A stretch of 64,000 nucleotides of DNA from Apostichopus japonicus (Eukaryota > Echinodermata > Holothuroidea > Aspidochirotida > Stichopodidae). Shown piece after piece: positions 1 through 13,510 of this stretch. Within the stretch, counting starts at the first letter, position 1. Every line of letters starts with the position of its first letter. The translations under genes were made by a program, and so were the position numbers. The notes under the pieces were generated by a model that saw nothing but the letters and a program-made list of their open reading frames with translations, was not told where the DNA came from and ran no database searches. Where the stretch lies: positions 29,971,666-30,035,665 of the forward strand of contig NC_092579.1 of NCBI RefSeq assembly GCF_037975245.1. The letters run 5' to 3'.

Positions 1-3000
1 TGGCTAACATTGATATTTAACAAATATAAAAATTGTTTAATTAAATATCTCTGTGTTATTAGAAATGCATGGAAATTGGCTCTGGAAAGAGTAAAAAGGA
101 GGGTTTGGCCAGCACCAGATTCAAAGCAGCCACTATGACTTCAACGTTGAGTTCTCTGCTTTCAATACAAACTGAACAATCAAACACAGGAGTTGTGTAG
201 TCCACTGACCATGGGATGACGCTTATTAAGCAGTTCTTTACTGGGGGGGGTAGGGGAGCTACTTGCTTATTAAAAAATAATCAAGGTCTTGGTTCTACAA
301 TCAGCCAGTTTCCCAGCCATAAGTTAACAGTGAGATGATTGGTTCTGCTATAATGAAGCTTCCACTAAAATATAAAAACAGAATATGATTATTATTTTCT
401 CATCAGGTAGCTTTGCTCAGTTAAATAATTGTATGAAATCATATTTTAGAATTGAAATTAATATTAACATTTAAAGGAAGAATCTATAAATATTGTATTT
501 AACAAATTCATGCTTTCATTACTTTTGCTAAAGTATACCGTGTACGTAAGTTAGATTTCAACCGCCTGGTTTTACCTCATAGGCCATAACAGTTTTAAAA
601 TGCAAAGTATTTCAATAGGCAAAAACAAAGAGAAACTGCCTATGTACTGCTAAATAGCTTATGTAAGTAGGTATGTATAAACATCAGAGGGACTTGATGT
701 TTGGATCTAAGCAGGATCTTCTTATAAGATAAACTGTTTATCTTTTGAAGAGGATCCTGCTAGCTGGATGTAAATATCAGGTTTTTGCAATCCATCAGTT
801 TTGTGATTCACCTAACATATTACAAGGAAAGATTAGAATGTAGGGCTGAAATTGAAACTGAAAGGCACGTTTTGGGGGGTTTTTTTGCCTTAATGTTCAA
901 CAAACTATGAAAAAAGTAATCATGCTAATTAAGCTGTGTTGTTACAGTAATTTACATAATGCCTAATGAGATGATTTTTGCATAAACAAAGGTCAAATTA
1001 GTGTTAAACCCGCTAGCTACGCAATAAATTTTTGTTTTATCAATTTCTTTTTTAAGATGTCTTAAATGCTAAGAAAGAAATATGAATATTCCTCATCATT
1101 TAGATAGCGAGGATAATTTTTTTTCTTTATCGGATCTATATTCAAGCTAAATGGGTTCTCTTCATTCTCTCGCTTTACCTCATCATTGATAATTATGAGA
1201 ACCATTTGTAACAGATAACAACCATGACAAGACAGGAAAAAAAATCCAGTCAGCCATAAATATTTAAACTATTAATACAACTCCAGTATTCTCTCTACTA
1301 GTTACTAAACTATTTAAATCTATACCTTTCCTTTCTTGTGTAACATTTGTCTGTAACATTTCTCAGGTCTCTTGATAGTAACTCTTAAAACGTATCCAGG
1401 CCCCTCACCGTGTGTACAAAAACTTCACAACTGTTGGAGGTCCTGGCTACGGGCCTGTTCTGACTCATGCATGGTTTATGCAATGTTAAAAGATCTTTTT
1501 AATATCTCTTATATCTCACATAATCACATTTTGTATCCATTATATTAAAGTACCAATATCAATTAATTTTTTTTCACAAAATGAAACAAAGATTACACTA
1601 TTTGTCGATACTTGGGAGAGGGTGTATTCTTCTTGCTGGCATAGCCCATTTGTTGGCTCCAACATGTAGTTCCATGAACAGGCCTTTTTTCAACCTAAAT
1701 GACGGTATTCGTGGACGATTTTATTCGTTTTCAGCCACAGTTGCTGTATGATAATTACAGAAAAGATCGCTCAGTTGGTATGATCAAACTTTATGATTTA
1801 GCCTTTCTTGAAAAGATTTTTTTTTGGGGGGGTTTTATTTTCTGGTTGGTTTATGAACAAACTGTTTAGCAATGAGATATGCCTGTGATCAAGAATTATA
1901 GCTAAATATGCCAGGAAAATATACAAAATTATTGTAAGAGATCAAAAGGTTGCATTTATTTTTGATATTATCTTTTTGGTAGTGCAAAGTACGTTATTTA
2001 AATAGCTTATGAGTTCAAATACCAGACTGTTTTAATCGAGTGGTGTAGAAATGGTTGCCTTTTGGAAACCGTATGAAGAAGCACCATTGATAGTATAATA
2101 TGATGTGTGGATAAAATGCTCTCTGAAGAGAGCTCTTGGTAAAACGTCTTACTTTAGCTGTGCTAGTTTGTCAAAGAAAATGCAATTGATGTCACTTTAA
2201 ACCACCAAAAAAGAGATAATTTCTCTGATTATGCGTGTGCTCTCGAACTATTAAAGGGAAACAAAATAATAAAACCACGGTGATGATAGGAAAGGGCTCT
2301 GAAAAATCGTTCAAGAATTTCAGAAGATGTTCACATCAATTGTCAGTCACATTAAACATCGCCAAGAAGTCAAAATCTGAAATAATTTGTTTTCCATGTA
2401 TGACAAGTGTGCTAAGCAGGTAATATAAACTTTGATCTTCATTTTTTTTCCTTCTGGTTATGTAAATACTTTATGAATAATAAAGTTGTTTCCAAGAAAG
2501 AGTTGGGGGTTGGGGTTCGGTTGGGGGGGGTGGGGACATCGTGTGGTAGGTCTAGGAAGGATAAGACCTCACAGAAAAGTTTAAGTACTTTTTATGCAAT
2601 GCTGTTTCAGCATCGTGCAAACTATTAGTTGTTTATGTTCATATCGTAACGTCTGGGATTATCTTGCAAACTTTGATATAAGCTAGTACTATTAAATGCA
2701 TACTTGTAAGAACCTGTTTCTTTTTATTGTTGGTTTTTACTTTTAAGATCAACAACCTGTTTGTTGAGTTCAAAAATATATAATTGCAATCATGCTTAGT
2801 AAAGCTTCTTAATGAGTGATACATCATTAATTGCGTCCTATTTTGTAATATTATTATTATTTTTATTAATTCAGACCATGGTCACATGATCGAAGGTTTT
2901 AGCAGAAATGGTTACTAGACTATTGTTTTTATTGCAGTTTCTACAAATTTGTGAAATTTTGTGCACAAATTTGAAGTTAGGAGGTTTCTAAACTTGGGTG

Positions 3001-4340
3001 CTTTTTTCTTCAAGTCATCACAGAAATATTAATGGTGACATATTTTCTTGTTCGTGGAAAGAGGTCACTTTTCTGGAGGTAACTTTGCAACCTCTTCATG
3101 TTTGACATCTTCAAAATATTTGAACGATGAGATACTCCAGTCAGGTATCGTATCTTTATAGGACAAATGAAGTATGTCTGTGTTTTCTTTCTCTGCTAAA
3201 ACGTGAGAGATTTTGACTGTTTCCCTTTCAAATATGAAGTTTTGATTTATATGAACATTCTGAACAAAAATAACGATTCATAATAATTTGTCATACATTT
3301 TTAGCAGTTGAAATCAACCTAGCTTTTTAAAAGAAATTTACTTTTCTTTAAGTCTAATGGTATAAATATAAAAAGTTTCTGAGGTTGTTATGTGCTATTT
3401 TGGGTCTGAATTACTTGGTTTTTGCAGATTATTGGGGCAAATTTTTGAAAAGAGCAGCCTAGTGTTTCTCCAAATTTAAAAACCTTGGCTATTAAAAATG
3501 CTGGTAAATATGATTTGAAGCATCTTCTTATAAATTGATGTAATACTCATAAAATGTAAGTAAAAATGATGAGTCTATATTTAAAAGGTGTAAATTTCAA
3601 CTATAAGCACCCGTCTTCCTTATCATTGATTTCACTCGGTGTTTTGTCAAGATTTTGTTCGGAAAGAAAGATAGAATATGTTTGGTTCTCGAAACTTTAC
3701 GATGAAATGTTAGCTGTTTGGCGGATATATATACTGGCCTTGAATGCCTGTAAGTAGAACGGCACTGTGACAATGTTTAATGTGGTTTGTTAGAATGGCT
3801 TTGACGTCCCTGTATCGCTAAACTGCCTTTGGTGTGGCACGATATTTAAATCATTGGGAATATTGTGAGAAATACTTATCGAAACAACAATTTGGACTTT
3901 ACTACATGCCGTCATATTTATATTAATAATCATCAAAGATGCTAAAAGGCATTGCGAGAGATACTGAAATTATGGCAAAATCTCCTCAATTATTGCCAAA
4001 TATTTTATGTAAAGCCCCAAAAAGCAATTCCCACACAGAGTGTTAACACTCTGAAATGGTAATTTTTTTAATACTGTTTGAACAATTCTGTACAGAATCC
4101 ACAATTGTGGACAGAAGGTCTCGAACAGTATTCAAAATAATGACCATTTCTTGTATTAACTTTAATGGTGTTTTGCTCTACGTGACATGCATTAAATTTA
4201 ATGACAGGTTTGGAGACTAACAGTTTTGAACATATCAAGCATTGTATACCTTCAGTAGTAATTCTCATAATTAATATAAATCTGTCTGTATTTTCTGTAT
4301 TCTGTGTGTGTATTTGTCCCTTCTGTTACTGTTACTTGTC
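1..4340. other. Gene-free AT-rich stretch
   Basis: I see no exon with protein similarity on either strand. Open frames here are short (about 60 codons) and have no family features. The stretch contains homopolymer runs and one degenerate hammerhead-like motif, annotated separately. It may be intergenic or intronic to a gene outside the window. Confidence 0.6.
746..782 (+). repeat. Degenerate hammerhead-like motif (copy 1)
   Basis: The segment TTGAAGAGGATCCTGCTAG, then GGATG and ATCAGG, follows the same layout as the motif at 4346-4385: a GANGA box, a GATCCTGCTAG core hairpin and a closing TCAGG. It has lost the GAAA box, so it would be a decayed copy. It probably marks an old retroelement terminus. 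Confidence 0.35.
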
Positions 4341-4345
4341 ATTTA

Positions 4346-4385
4346 GCCTCTGAAGAAAGATCCTGCTAGGATTGAAATGTCAGGC
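4346..4385 (+). ncRNA. Hammerhead-like ribozyme motif (copy 2)
   Basis: The order of elements matches a minimal type I hammerhead. Stem I is GCCT (4346-4349) with AGGC (4382-4385). The conserved box CTGAAGA is at 4350-4356, stem II is GATCC/GGATT (4359-4363 and 4369-4373), the GAAA box is at 4374-4377, and the cleavage triplet lies in TGTC (4378-4381). Two unpaired A residues at 4357-4358 are non-canonical. Such minimal ribozymes with very short stem III are known in termini of Penelope-like retroelements. No flanking Penelope protein is visible, so this would be a terminal relic. Activity is unknown. Confidence 0.45.
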
Positions 4386-4873
4386 CAACTTACTTTTACA
4401 CATTATATAAATCTACTACTATCTTCATATATCCTTTTCTTTTCCTGTCCTTTGCATTCATGAATCAGATTTAGTTTGTGAAATTCTATTGTAAGAGGCA
4501 CAGATCTGCAGATCAAATTTGTTGAAATACCTCCAAAGATTAATATTGATCAAAACAAGGGACGCAATGGCAAATGTTTGCATGCTTTGCAAATGGGCAT
4601 TCCTTACTTTTCTATTGTGCTGATGATGATGACGATGATTTCCGATGGGTGGCTATTTGGGTAATAGTTGGATTTGCCAATAGTTAAGGTTACTGCAGGT
4701 GTGGGAATACCTTCTAAAGTGCCTTTCAGTTCACTGTGTTATTCGTGGCATCATACCTGTGGTATTCCTTCATCTGTGGGCCAGGTACTTTATAAGTGAG
4801 AAGCTGCCTTGCTTTGCATGTAAAAATATGTAACAAAAATATAGAAGTATTTTTCTAGACCTTCCTGTCTGTC

Positions 4874-4879
4874 TTTATT
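4874..4879 (-). promoter_or_regulatory. Candidate poly(A) signal for IQCK
   Basis: AATAAA on the minus strand, about 450 bp downstream of the IQCK stop codon. Assigned by position and hexamer only. Confidence 0.35.
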
Positions 4880-5327
4880 CGAGTCACAGCTGTTCTTTTT
4901 TATCTGTAAAGTGAAGTTTAAAAGAAAGACAATACTAACGTGGTGATTGATAAAGTTTCTTTCAAATTGAAGTTAAATTTTTGACTAATTAATTATTCAA
5001 CTTTTAACTACAAACCTTTTCCATTTGTGACTTTGAAGACAATGCCCTTTATCAGTGTTCTCTGCAAACCTATCATTCTCATGCACCCCTGATGATAAAT
5101 GAGGTAAGGGCAGACTGTAACATGATTGTGATGTAATACCATCCATCCAAAGAAGCCAATCTTTCCATGTTTGGCCGTACAATCCTGTCGGGAAGATAGC
5201 CTACCGGACGGTGACTTACAGATGGTCCATAACAACAAAGAAGTCTCTCTCAAAAGTATGTATAAAAACACTATTTTACAACAAATATTTAACAAAGTAT
5301 CATTCAAATGTTTGATATCATCGGGGA

Positions 5328-8300
5328 TTATCCCTCTGGTTCCGGACTCCACGTTCGCAGTCGATGACACGCTGGATAGCCTGCACTCCTACTCAGCTTG
5401 GCACTTCTCCTAAGATGATCCTGTTCTGGGCCCGGTTCGTGTTCCTTCCAGAAATCTTCCACTTTCCTCTTGATGTCCGCGTTCTCCTCTCGCCATTCTC
5501 TCTGCCAGTGGCGTAATTCCTGAATCTCTTCCAGTTTCCTCACCTGATGAGTAAAAAATTTTTTCAATTTAAAATGAAAGCAGGATGAAAGCAGCAGATA
5601 ATTCTCAGTATAATCCCTGAAAATACCGACCTTTGACCTTCTAATACTTAACAGGAGAGAAATTATGCTGAGCTTCAATTCATGACAAAAAGTTGTGTTG
5701 ATTACAGCCCCTGCCCGTTCACTGTCTCACAAAACTTCTGGGAGATAGTTTGAAATAATGTCATGTCTTACCGTGGGATTCATGCAAGGGGATGAGGGTG
5801 GGGGCGGGTGTTGGGGAAGGCAGGACTCCAGCCAAGTGAAGCTATAGGCATAAACAACAATTTTCCTGAAAGAGTAAGTTCATCCACTGCTGGCAAGAGG
5901 GTGGGGGTGCAGAGTGTTTGCAGTTACTAAGGGGTGCGAGTAGTGGATACGGTTAAGAAACACTGACCTTGTACCCTTTCCAGAATGACTGAATGATGAC
6001 TGCTGCCTCTTCTTCTGTCCACACCAGCGAGAGAGGGAGAGGGGGTCTGGGACTGAAGAGAAGACCGCAAATTAAACAAAGGTTAGTACAACAAAGGACT
6101 CTCATTGTTTCGCAAAATAAAAAAATAAAAGCTGTAAACATTGAGACAAATTTTCTTGGACTAGTGTGTATTTAATCTCTATACATAACTCAGATCAAGT
6201 CATTCTTTTTTGTCATAAGCTACTCCTTAAAGCATTCTTTACCCCCCTCTCCTATCCCCTCCCCCTCCCTCCTCTTTTCCCTTTGCTATATTCAACATTA
6301 TGTCTTAAACATTCGCATTTCGCAGTCAGAGCTCTTTTAGTAAATAGAAATTTTTCAATTCGTTATCAACTCAATAATTATCTGCAAAAACTTGGAAAAG
6401 AGTGAGAAAAATATTAAACTCCAAACCCAACAAATCGAAATTAAAGAAAAGAAAAAAAGGAGAGCATAAGTAAAACCATTAGGACAAGAAACTAGCCATA
6501 GAAGAGGGATATGTCTATATGTTATTTAACCTGTTCCTTATTTCTAATTTATCTTTATTTCCATGTATACCTCCATGTTATAAAACAGAGAGTATATAAA
6601 AAATTCTTACTTTTCTGCAAGAAGTCTTTTGACAAATGGTATGTCCTCCAGATTGTCACTTGCCCTTTCTGGGTGATTTTTGTTATATCTGACAAATAAG
6701 AAATCAAGAAACATGATAACATGGTAAAAGAATGCTCAATTAGTTTGCTCTCAATGTTAAAAAAAAAATGAAATAATTATTCATCCATCAGTATTTTAAA
6801 TTGAAAATGAGAATCATTTGTAAGGTTTGTTTAATCTGTAACATATAGAAGGTAGGCTTAGGCTATAATCACCAAACACCCAAATTCTCATAATGTATTC
6901 CATTATCTTCAGCCAACATTTCACAGCTTTGTATCTTTATTCCAAAATGTTCACACTTTTACCTTAAAATTCTCCCCCAGCTAAACAATTTTCAAATGAA
7001 GCTAAAAACTTTTTAATCATGCATACAATGTTTATACCTTTGCTTTTTGTTGTTACAACCCTACCTGTATCTGATATTTCAACAGAAGATTACAGTTTCT
7101 AATACTTTCCAAGCCTACAAACTTCTTTTTAATGCTTCGTATGTTACTGACCTCCAAAGGAACTCTGTGAGGAAATCACAACCGTTGAATCTAAATCTCT
7201 TTCTCTGTGGAATTCAAACCAAAATGACAAGAAATCAATTATTTTGAAAATAGATCAGTTTTTTTGCACAACCAGTTCCACATGATATTTATCTCTTACT
7301 CAGTGCTCTTGCACCTTCCACAGTCAATTTTTTTATTCATTTTCTCATTATTTTAAAATTTTAAGAAAAGCTGGACTTTGATCAGACAATACTGAGAATT
7401 ATTTTTAAACTTCTGATTGTTTCTCCAAGCTTTCTAATTGCTGATGTAATGACAACAACAAAGCACTATTCCTGAATGTTGCATGATCCTAGGATCCAAA
7501 TTGTATAACACATTTTTAATTATTTTTAATCATATATTATATATTGTGACAGAAGAAGCATGTGTGTATTTTGAAAACAAGATGTTGCATTCCTTAGAAT
7601 TGTGGGTGGGGTAGCCATTGTTAGTGCCAATGAGTTCTGTCGATGTTCAATGATGAAAATACTTGTACAGTGAGGGAGCTGATTATATTGCCTACCTCAT
7701 AACATCTCTCTTTCTTGGCCATTTTGAGCATTGCGAGCAACGCAGGTAATAAAACTGGAAAGATATAATGTTCTAAATATTCCCTGGGTGTGCCTGCAAT
7801 ACAAATAGCAACAACAAACAAAAAGTTTTAAGAAATGTTGATGTTTAAAATTTAACACAGTAAACAGCATCTTACATGAAATGCTTATAGAGGTGTTAAA
7901 CTTCTTTCCAACCATTGTTGCCCATTTTGTTATCAAGCACTTGTTGAAAATTCCAGTGTCTATTTCCCTTCACATGAATAGGTATAAAGTTGTCCATTCA
8001 AGTCAAAGTTCATCACTCCTTTTAATAATTCATCATCTTTTTGATAAAGATATAAATGTTGTCCCGATGTCAAACTTGTAATTCCACATATGTATGATGC
8101 ATACAAAGCATATGGAGTAATATCAAATTCAAGTATGTACCAAAGAAACTAACTCGGCATAAACCTAGTTGAATGACAGTTGAATGACAAAATTCAAAAG
8201 CAGTGTGAAAATTTTGTTAAATATGTAAATCAAGCAATTTACTTTAATCTTGTTTTGGACAGAAATATTTCTTCTGAAAGAAAACAAAGCAGTTTCAGTT

Positions 8301-11300
8301 TGTGGTGCCATAGCAAATGAATGGTTAACTAACAAACACAGCTAGTTAAATAATAGTTCTCAAACATCTCAGGACGTACATGTGTCTTTGGGTGGTGCTG
8401 GAGGAGGGGGTGGGGTAGGGGTCCTGGGGGGCTTCTGCAACATAGTGTAACCGACACATGCTGGATGTGACTTGCTGGGGTCGAACTCTTCCAGTGCGTC
8501 CCCATCGACAGCTACTTTCTGTGCCATGTGACCAAACATGACAGGCGAGTGAGACGCCGGGTCATAGTCGATGATCTCTGTAGCCACAGATTCTGTATCA
8601 TCTTCAACATGAAATGGTGGCCTCATCAGAGCAAACTCTGTGCAAAAAAAGGGTGAATGGGGAAAGCAGTGAAGTTTTAAACACATTAAACAGAAATTAG
8701 CCTGGGTTTTAGGCTTACTCGTTAATTGTTATTAAATTTACAGGATGACAAAATTGGTTGTTGACTAATGATATGTGATGACCAGAAAGTGGATGATATG
8801 TTATTGTTCTATTATCTGTTTAGGTTTGTTATTAATCTCATTTCAATACCCAACATTCCATTAAAGTTCTCACATCCATTGTACAGGACCAATCATTAGT
8901 AAAACCTTGCATCCTCATCTCCCACATACTAAGCTTCGATCCTACATTCCTTCTATTCATGTTCATCACACTACAAATTTGCATTTGTTTAGTTACACCT
9001 GGGTAGTCAGTTCTTAGTTATAGAATGGGAAAGTGCTTCAGAACTGTGCTGGATGCCTAGGTGTGAGGGTGTGCGTTTCTTTATCCAGAGATTGTAAGTC
9101 TAAAAATACTATCTTCTTGTTACATTTCACTTACTATTTATATTAGGGACTCAATTTTATTTATTACAGGTCTATAACTACATGTTTTTTTTTTCTTTTC
9201 TTAAATATCGGATACTTTTCAGTAGCCTCTATAGGTATTTTATTTGAGTAGGCCTACATGTGCAGATCATCATTACAGTTTCTAAAGATCTATGTTAACT
9301 GAAATTTTCTGGGCTAACTAATTAAGCTGCACTTAGGTCTACTGTGGGCCATATCACTATAATGTTTTCTTACTCCAAACACTAACATTCATGTTCAGCC
9401 TGAAAATATATTATAACATTAAATATATGAATTTGGCTAGCCTAGCCTAACATTAGAAGCGCTAAACATAAGGACCCAATAACAAAATATCATGGCTATT
9501 TGTTTTAAAATAACAATGTATGCCTCAATATTCTCTTGGCAGCTGCCAAGGGAATACGGAAACATGTCATGTTATTGGCTCAGCAGCAGAATGAATTACA
9601 ACAGAAGTACACCTTATTTGTCCGGCTGTTGGGACAATAGTGCATGTGTTACACAGCAGTAAAGGTTTCATATTTCATAATTGAAGCACCTTCAAATATC
9701 ACTAGCAACGATACAGCAGGCAACCTAAACTTATTGCAGTCAAACAGAGTTACATATTTGATGAGTTTTGAAACATTTCAGGTATATGCTGATCAAATTG
9801 TGTATTTTATTAAGCTTTTATTATACGTTGTGGCTATTCGCACGAACGTAATCGTGCGAATAACATTGACTATTAGCACGCATGTAACTTGACCAATGGG
9901 CGCTCGTGGTTGATGTAACCAATGAACTGTCCTGATATGTGCTGGCCGGGAGGGATGAACAGGACATTGATGGACAATAACACAGCAGTGCATGACAATG
10001 GAACAGGAATTTGATAACTATGGGGATTTTCAGGGTTATGTTCAAAGGATATGGATACTTTTTCTATTTTTGTAATAAAGGATTCCAAAACCGTCGAAGC
10101 AGCAAACAAGCTACTAGATGAATTAAGTTCATCATATTCCTTATGCATTTTAAGAAAGTTTTGCAACAAATCTTTTCTGAAATATTCCAACAAAATCTTT
10201 AATTATTTCTCTGAATTTTCCCAGAATTGATCACATCTTTGATTTCTCTCATATTTTACAGATTTGGCTATTGATTTTGAAAAAGATAACCTTTTTTTTG
10301 AGAATCAGCAAATTTTCATCGACCAAAATCTTCAGGGGGGGCAAGTGGGGGGGGGCAAATCGACCGTGCACACCCAACACTGTGGTTGGGGCCATGGTTT
10401 ACCTTCCCCGCCTACTAAGTGCTTTTCTAATCACTACATTCTAACATGCCTACTTATACCCACATACACGTTCGTGCGAATAGCAATCCTTATTGGCACG
10501 CTTTCGTGTGTAAAGTCACTGTCTATAAGCACGAGCATGTTCGTGCGAATATCGATGTTTATTGGTACGTCAACGTAACAATAACGGTTGTTATTGGCAC
10601 GTGCACGTGCCAATAGACACGACCTTTATTATATCCTCCCCCTGTTTTGCACATATTTTGTGGCATTTGGTAATCTTACTCACTAAAAATAACCAAAATT
10701 TCTTCAATATAATACCACTACTCTCTGGGACCTGGCCTGTCTGAGCTTAGAGGCTCAGAGCATAGCAAACTGCATCCAAAGTCAATGGATGTATGTACTT
10801 AGGCCTACACTACAGTTAGCTTATCGATGTGTTAATTTAGGGGTATGAAAGAACTTGACACGGCAGACTTTTTGTGGTCAAATTCTGCTCAATTGTACGT
10901 TGCGTAGGCACAGAACAATAGATATTTAGAGATTGTTACATTTCTGAGGAAATACACATATAAAGAATGAATACAGTTGAGTGATTTGGACTTTTCTTTG
11001 ATAGACATCGTTAATCAAATCATTACTAGGTGCATCAATTATAGGCTAGTCCTTATCATCCGGCTGCCAGGAGAATAAGGTGATGCGTTCTCTTATTCGC
11101 TAGGCTTATGGATATATTGGGAAGGCACTAAGTTACACATCATTCATCCCGCTGCCAGGAAAATAACATTTTCTCTCATTCTGTCTGCTGCAAGGCGAAT
11201 ATGTGCTAGGCCTAGGGGCCTACCAAGCACCATAACAAAATGCTTCTTAACCGTAACGTTAGCTAATGCCTACCTTTGCATATTTCCTCCCACAGGCTTT

Positions 11301-11328
11301 TCTCTGGCTTTATACCGATAAACGACAT
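5328..11328 (-). CDS. IQCK: IQ motif-containing protein K (7 coding exons)
   Basis: Coding exons, in gene order, are 11328-11274, 8637-8380, 7793-7696, 7204-7152, 6688-6611, 6052-5968 and 5543-5328. All junctions are GT-AG and the phases agree (843 nt, 280 residues plus stop; the human protein is about 287). Exon 1 encodes SLWEEICKE, exon 3 encodes the conserved EYLEHYIFPVLLPAL helix (Dpy-30/RIIa-like), and exon 4 encodes RKRFRFNGCDFLTEFLW. Exon 5 ends in the IPFVKRLL segment. Exon 6 carries PRPPLPLSL and the IQ motif (VIIQSFWKGY, residues about 197-206), expected to bind calmodulin or EF-hand light chains. Exon 7 encodes a charged helix (EIQELRHWQREW). The start is the ATG at 11328, with an in-frame alternative at 11352; a further 5' exon is possible because the human N-terminus is longer. 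Exon 2 has a proline run. IQCK is poorly characterised, so function beyond IQ binding is not claimed. Confidence 0.9.
8638..11273 (-). other. IQCK intron 1
   Basis: A 2.6-kb intron between coding exons 1 and 2. It holds the TATTCGC/CGTGCGAATA hairpin cluster at 9834-10620 and otherwise shows no coding signal. Short frames inside it (for example 9873-10193 minus) have no recognisable domain. Confidence 0.7.
9834..10620. repeat. Palindrome cluster with CGTGCGAATA stems
   Basis: The 16-mer CTATTCGCACGAACGT at 9834-9849 recurs as its exact reverse complement at 10468-10483. At 9835-9862, 11-bp arms (TATTCGCACGA and its complement) flank 6 bp. At 10592-10615 there is a perfect 24-bp palindrome with arms TATTGGCACGTG, containing two CACGTG E-box cores. 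Further partial units (TTCGTGCGAATA, TATTGGCACG, TATAAGCACG) lie at 10489-10570. The layout is that of a short fold-back element about 0.8 kb long inside IQCK intron 1. Confidence 0.7.
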
Positions 11329-12170
11329 AGTAATTCCACGATGCTTTATCATAAAATCATAAAAAAGACTAAACTTGCTAGACTTAATGTGCAATTAGGC
11401 TATTGTGGCAGCTCGCTATTTTTTATTGTTAGCCTGACTGCTGTGCAAGAGCCAGTTACGCGATAAACTAAGCAGTCTGTTGTTTCGGTAGAATATCATG
11501 CCTCTTTTGGCAACGGCGGTATCTTGTCCTTCCAATTTGAGATTTCTGTGATTAAAAGATTACATTGAACAGGGCTACATATTTTCTACGGATTTATACA
11601 CTTAAATGGTTCAAATGATCAAGACTAAAATTCTCAATGAGATTCGTAACCATTGGTTACATAGAGCACTGCACTATGACAATAACTATACTGTCTTTGT
11701 CGAACATTTTCTCGTATTGACTTTACACAACCTCGAGTGATAGAGTGCGAAAGCCGAATATAATGGTGCTTAATGGATACCGTAGAAAATACTACCCGTA
11801 TATATTTTTCCGAGGTGGACTTTACGGCGACCGAAATTGTAATCTTTGAACCTAATGTTATACCCGGTAATTGACGTTGTACGGGTGGGCCTAACATGCA
11901 AATGTACGGGAAATGTAGACGTCAATATATCTTAGATATAAAGCATTCATCCCATAAAATGTTATTCATATGTCATTAGGGGATCTAATACTTACATAAT
12001 TAATAAAATTGTCCGAAACTATGTGTAAACTAAGCAGAACGGGGATACAAATTTAGCCGCAAAAATAAAGCCTGTACGGATGCCCCCTATGTACATTGTA
12101 TTTTTGCCTATAATATATTCTATGTAGACGCTTTCAACTTTGAATTCAAGCAAACATAAATGGTGGGGCT

Positions 12171-12400
12171 TATTCGCAGGGCAGCCCTGCGAATAGCCAG
12201 ACACATATAGCTTATTCGCATGGCAGCCCTGCGAATAGCTGGACACAAACATCTTATTCGCAGGGCAGCCCTGCGAATAGCCGGACACAAGTATCTTATT
12301 CACAGGGCAGCCCTGCGAACAGCCGGACACAGACACCTTATTTGCAGGGCTGCCCTGCGAATAGCCAGAAACATACACCTTATTCACAGGGCAGCCTTAG
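12171..12400. repeat. 42-bp minisatellite of hairpin units
   Basis: Six units start at 12171, 12213, 12255, 12297, 12339 and 12381, an exact 42-bp period. Each unit contains a near-perfect 25-bp palindrome with arms TATTCGCAGGGC and GCCCTGCGAATA around one central base. Because 42 is a multiple of three, the array stays open as a 14-residue peptide repeat on the minus strand; I regard that as a by-product. Confidence 0.9.
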
Positions 12401-13510
12401 ACTGGGTTAATGGGCTCAGTAACTTTGGGGCTATTCGAGTTTGCTTTTGAGCACCAGCTGGCTTTTTGAGAGTCTTAATCGGGAGCTCCTATAGTTTGCC
12501 GGGGGAATTTATTAGCCTTTGGGATTCCTATCTTAATTCTGTTAGGATTGGTTTTGGGAGCCTAGGGCCTTAAGATTGAACCAGTCTAGCATTAGTACCG
12601 CCAACAGAAAAAAAATGTCATCCCTCATTTTCACCTTTGTTTTTGCAGAGTGACTGCTCATTTGCATGTAAAGGTTTGGGAGGGGGGGGGGGTGTCACAC
12701 CCTTGACCATATTGGCTTTCGGGCAATGTCGGCTTTTGGGGAATCCCAAGATAAGCTCCCTTGAAATAAGCTTTTAAAATTGAACTGCTGGGGTTCCAAA
12801 AATTAGCTTATGAAGTAGCTAAGACTATTTGGGCCCAAAAGGTTGGCTTTTTCAAGGCCCCTAAACTGACTGGTATCAATAGCAAAACCGGCCTTCCAAG
12901 CCCCTCAAATAAGGATTAAGTAGCTACCTATATTTGACGTTATGGGGCCATAAAGATTGGCATAATTGAGGACCCCAAAATTGACTTTTCAGAAGCCCTT
13001 TTTGCATCTCATAAATCTGGGAACTTGCAAAAGATTCAATCTCATGATTTGGGGCCAACTGTTCTATCCTTTAATATCCTTAATCACTGCCTACACCTAA
13101 CGTTAGCAAGACTAGGCAGTGGCTAACCGTTGGTCAGTCCATTTAGCCTAGCCTAAAAGTAACGCTTATGACATGTATTTTAGGCTATATATAGCCCTGC
13201 CTACGTTAGAACTTACGTACACTCTTAGGCCTGGGGCCTAGGTCCCTAGGGCTGAATCGTAAATTTAATGTGCAATGCAATTAAGTTCTTCTTATGTCAG
13301 TCGTTTCAAAAACCATATTTTTCTAATAATTCATGACATTTAAAATGTAGCATCTGTTAACATGTAAAATGTAGAATCTAATTTTGTAAGTCTGAAACTG
13401 AAAGACATGAAAGAACTTCGGGTTTGCGCGCCGAGACCCAAATGAATGACGTCACATCAAAAATGATGTCATCGAAAGCCAATAATATACCTATTTCCAA
13501 AATCGTCACA

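Noticed and set aside
9873-10193. Minus-strand 106-codon frame in IQCK intron 1
   Set aside because: Tested as an IQCK exon. It does not fit the phases or the family sequence; exon 1 is instead found at 11274-11328.
12019-12387. Minus-strand 122-codon frame with a 14-residue repeat (SGYSQGCPANK)
   Set aside because: It is the 42-bp hairpin array read in frame. The period is divisible by three, and the sequence constraint is on the palindrome, not the peptide.
12171-12400. CRISPR-like array
   Set aside because: Regular repeats, but there are no unique spacers, the repeats are contiguous, and the context is an animal genome.
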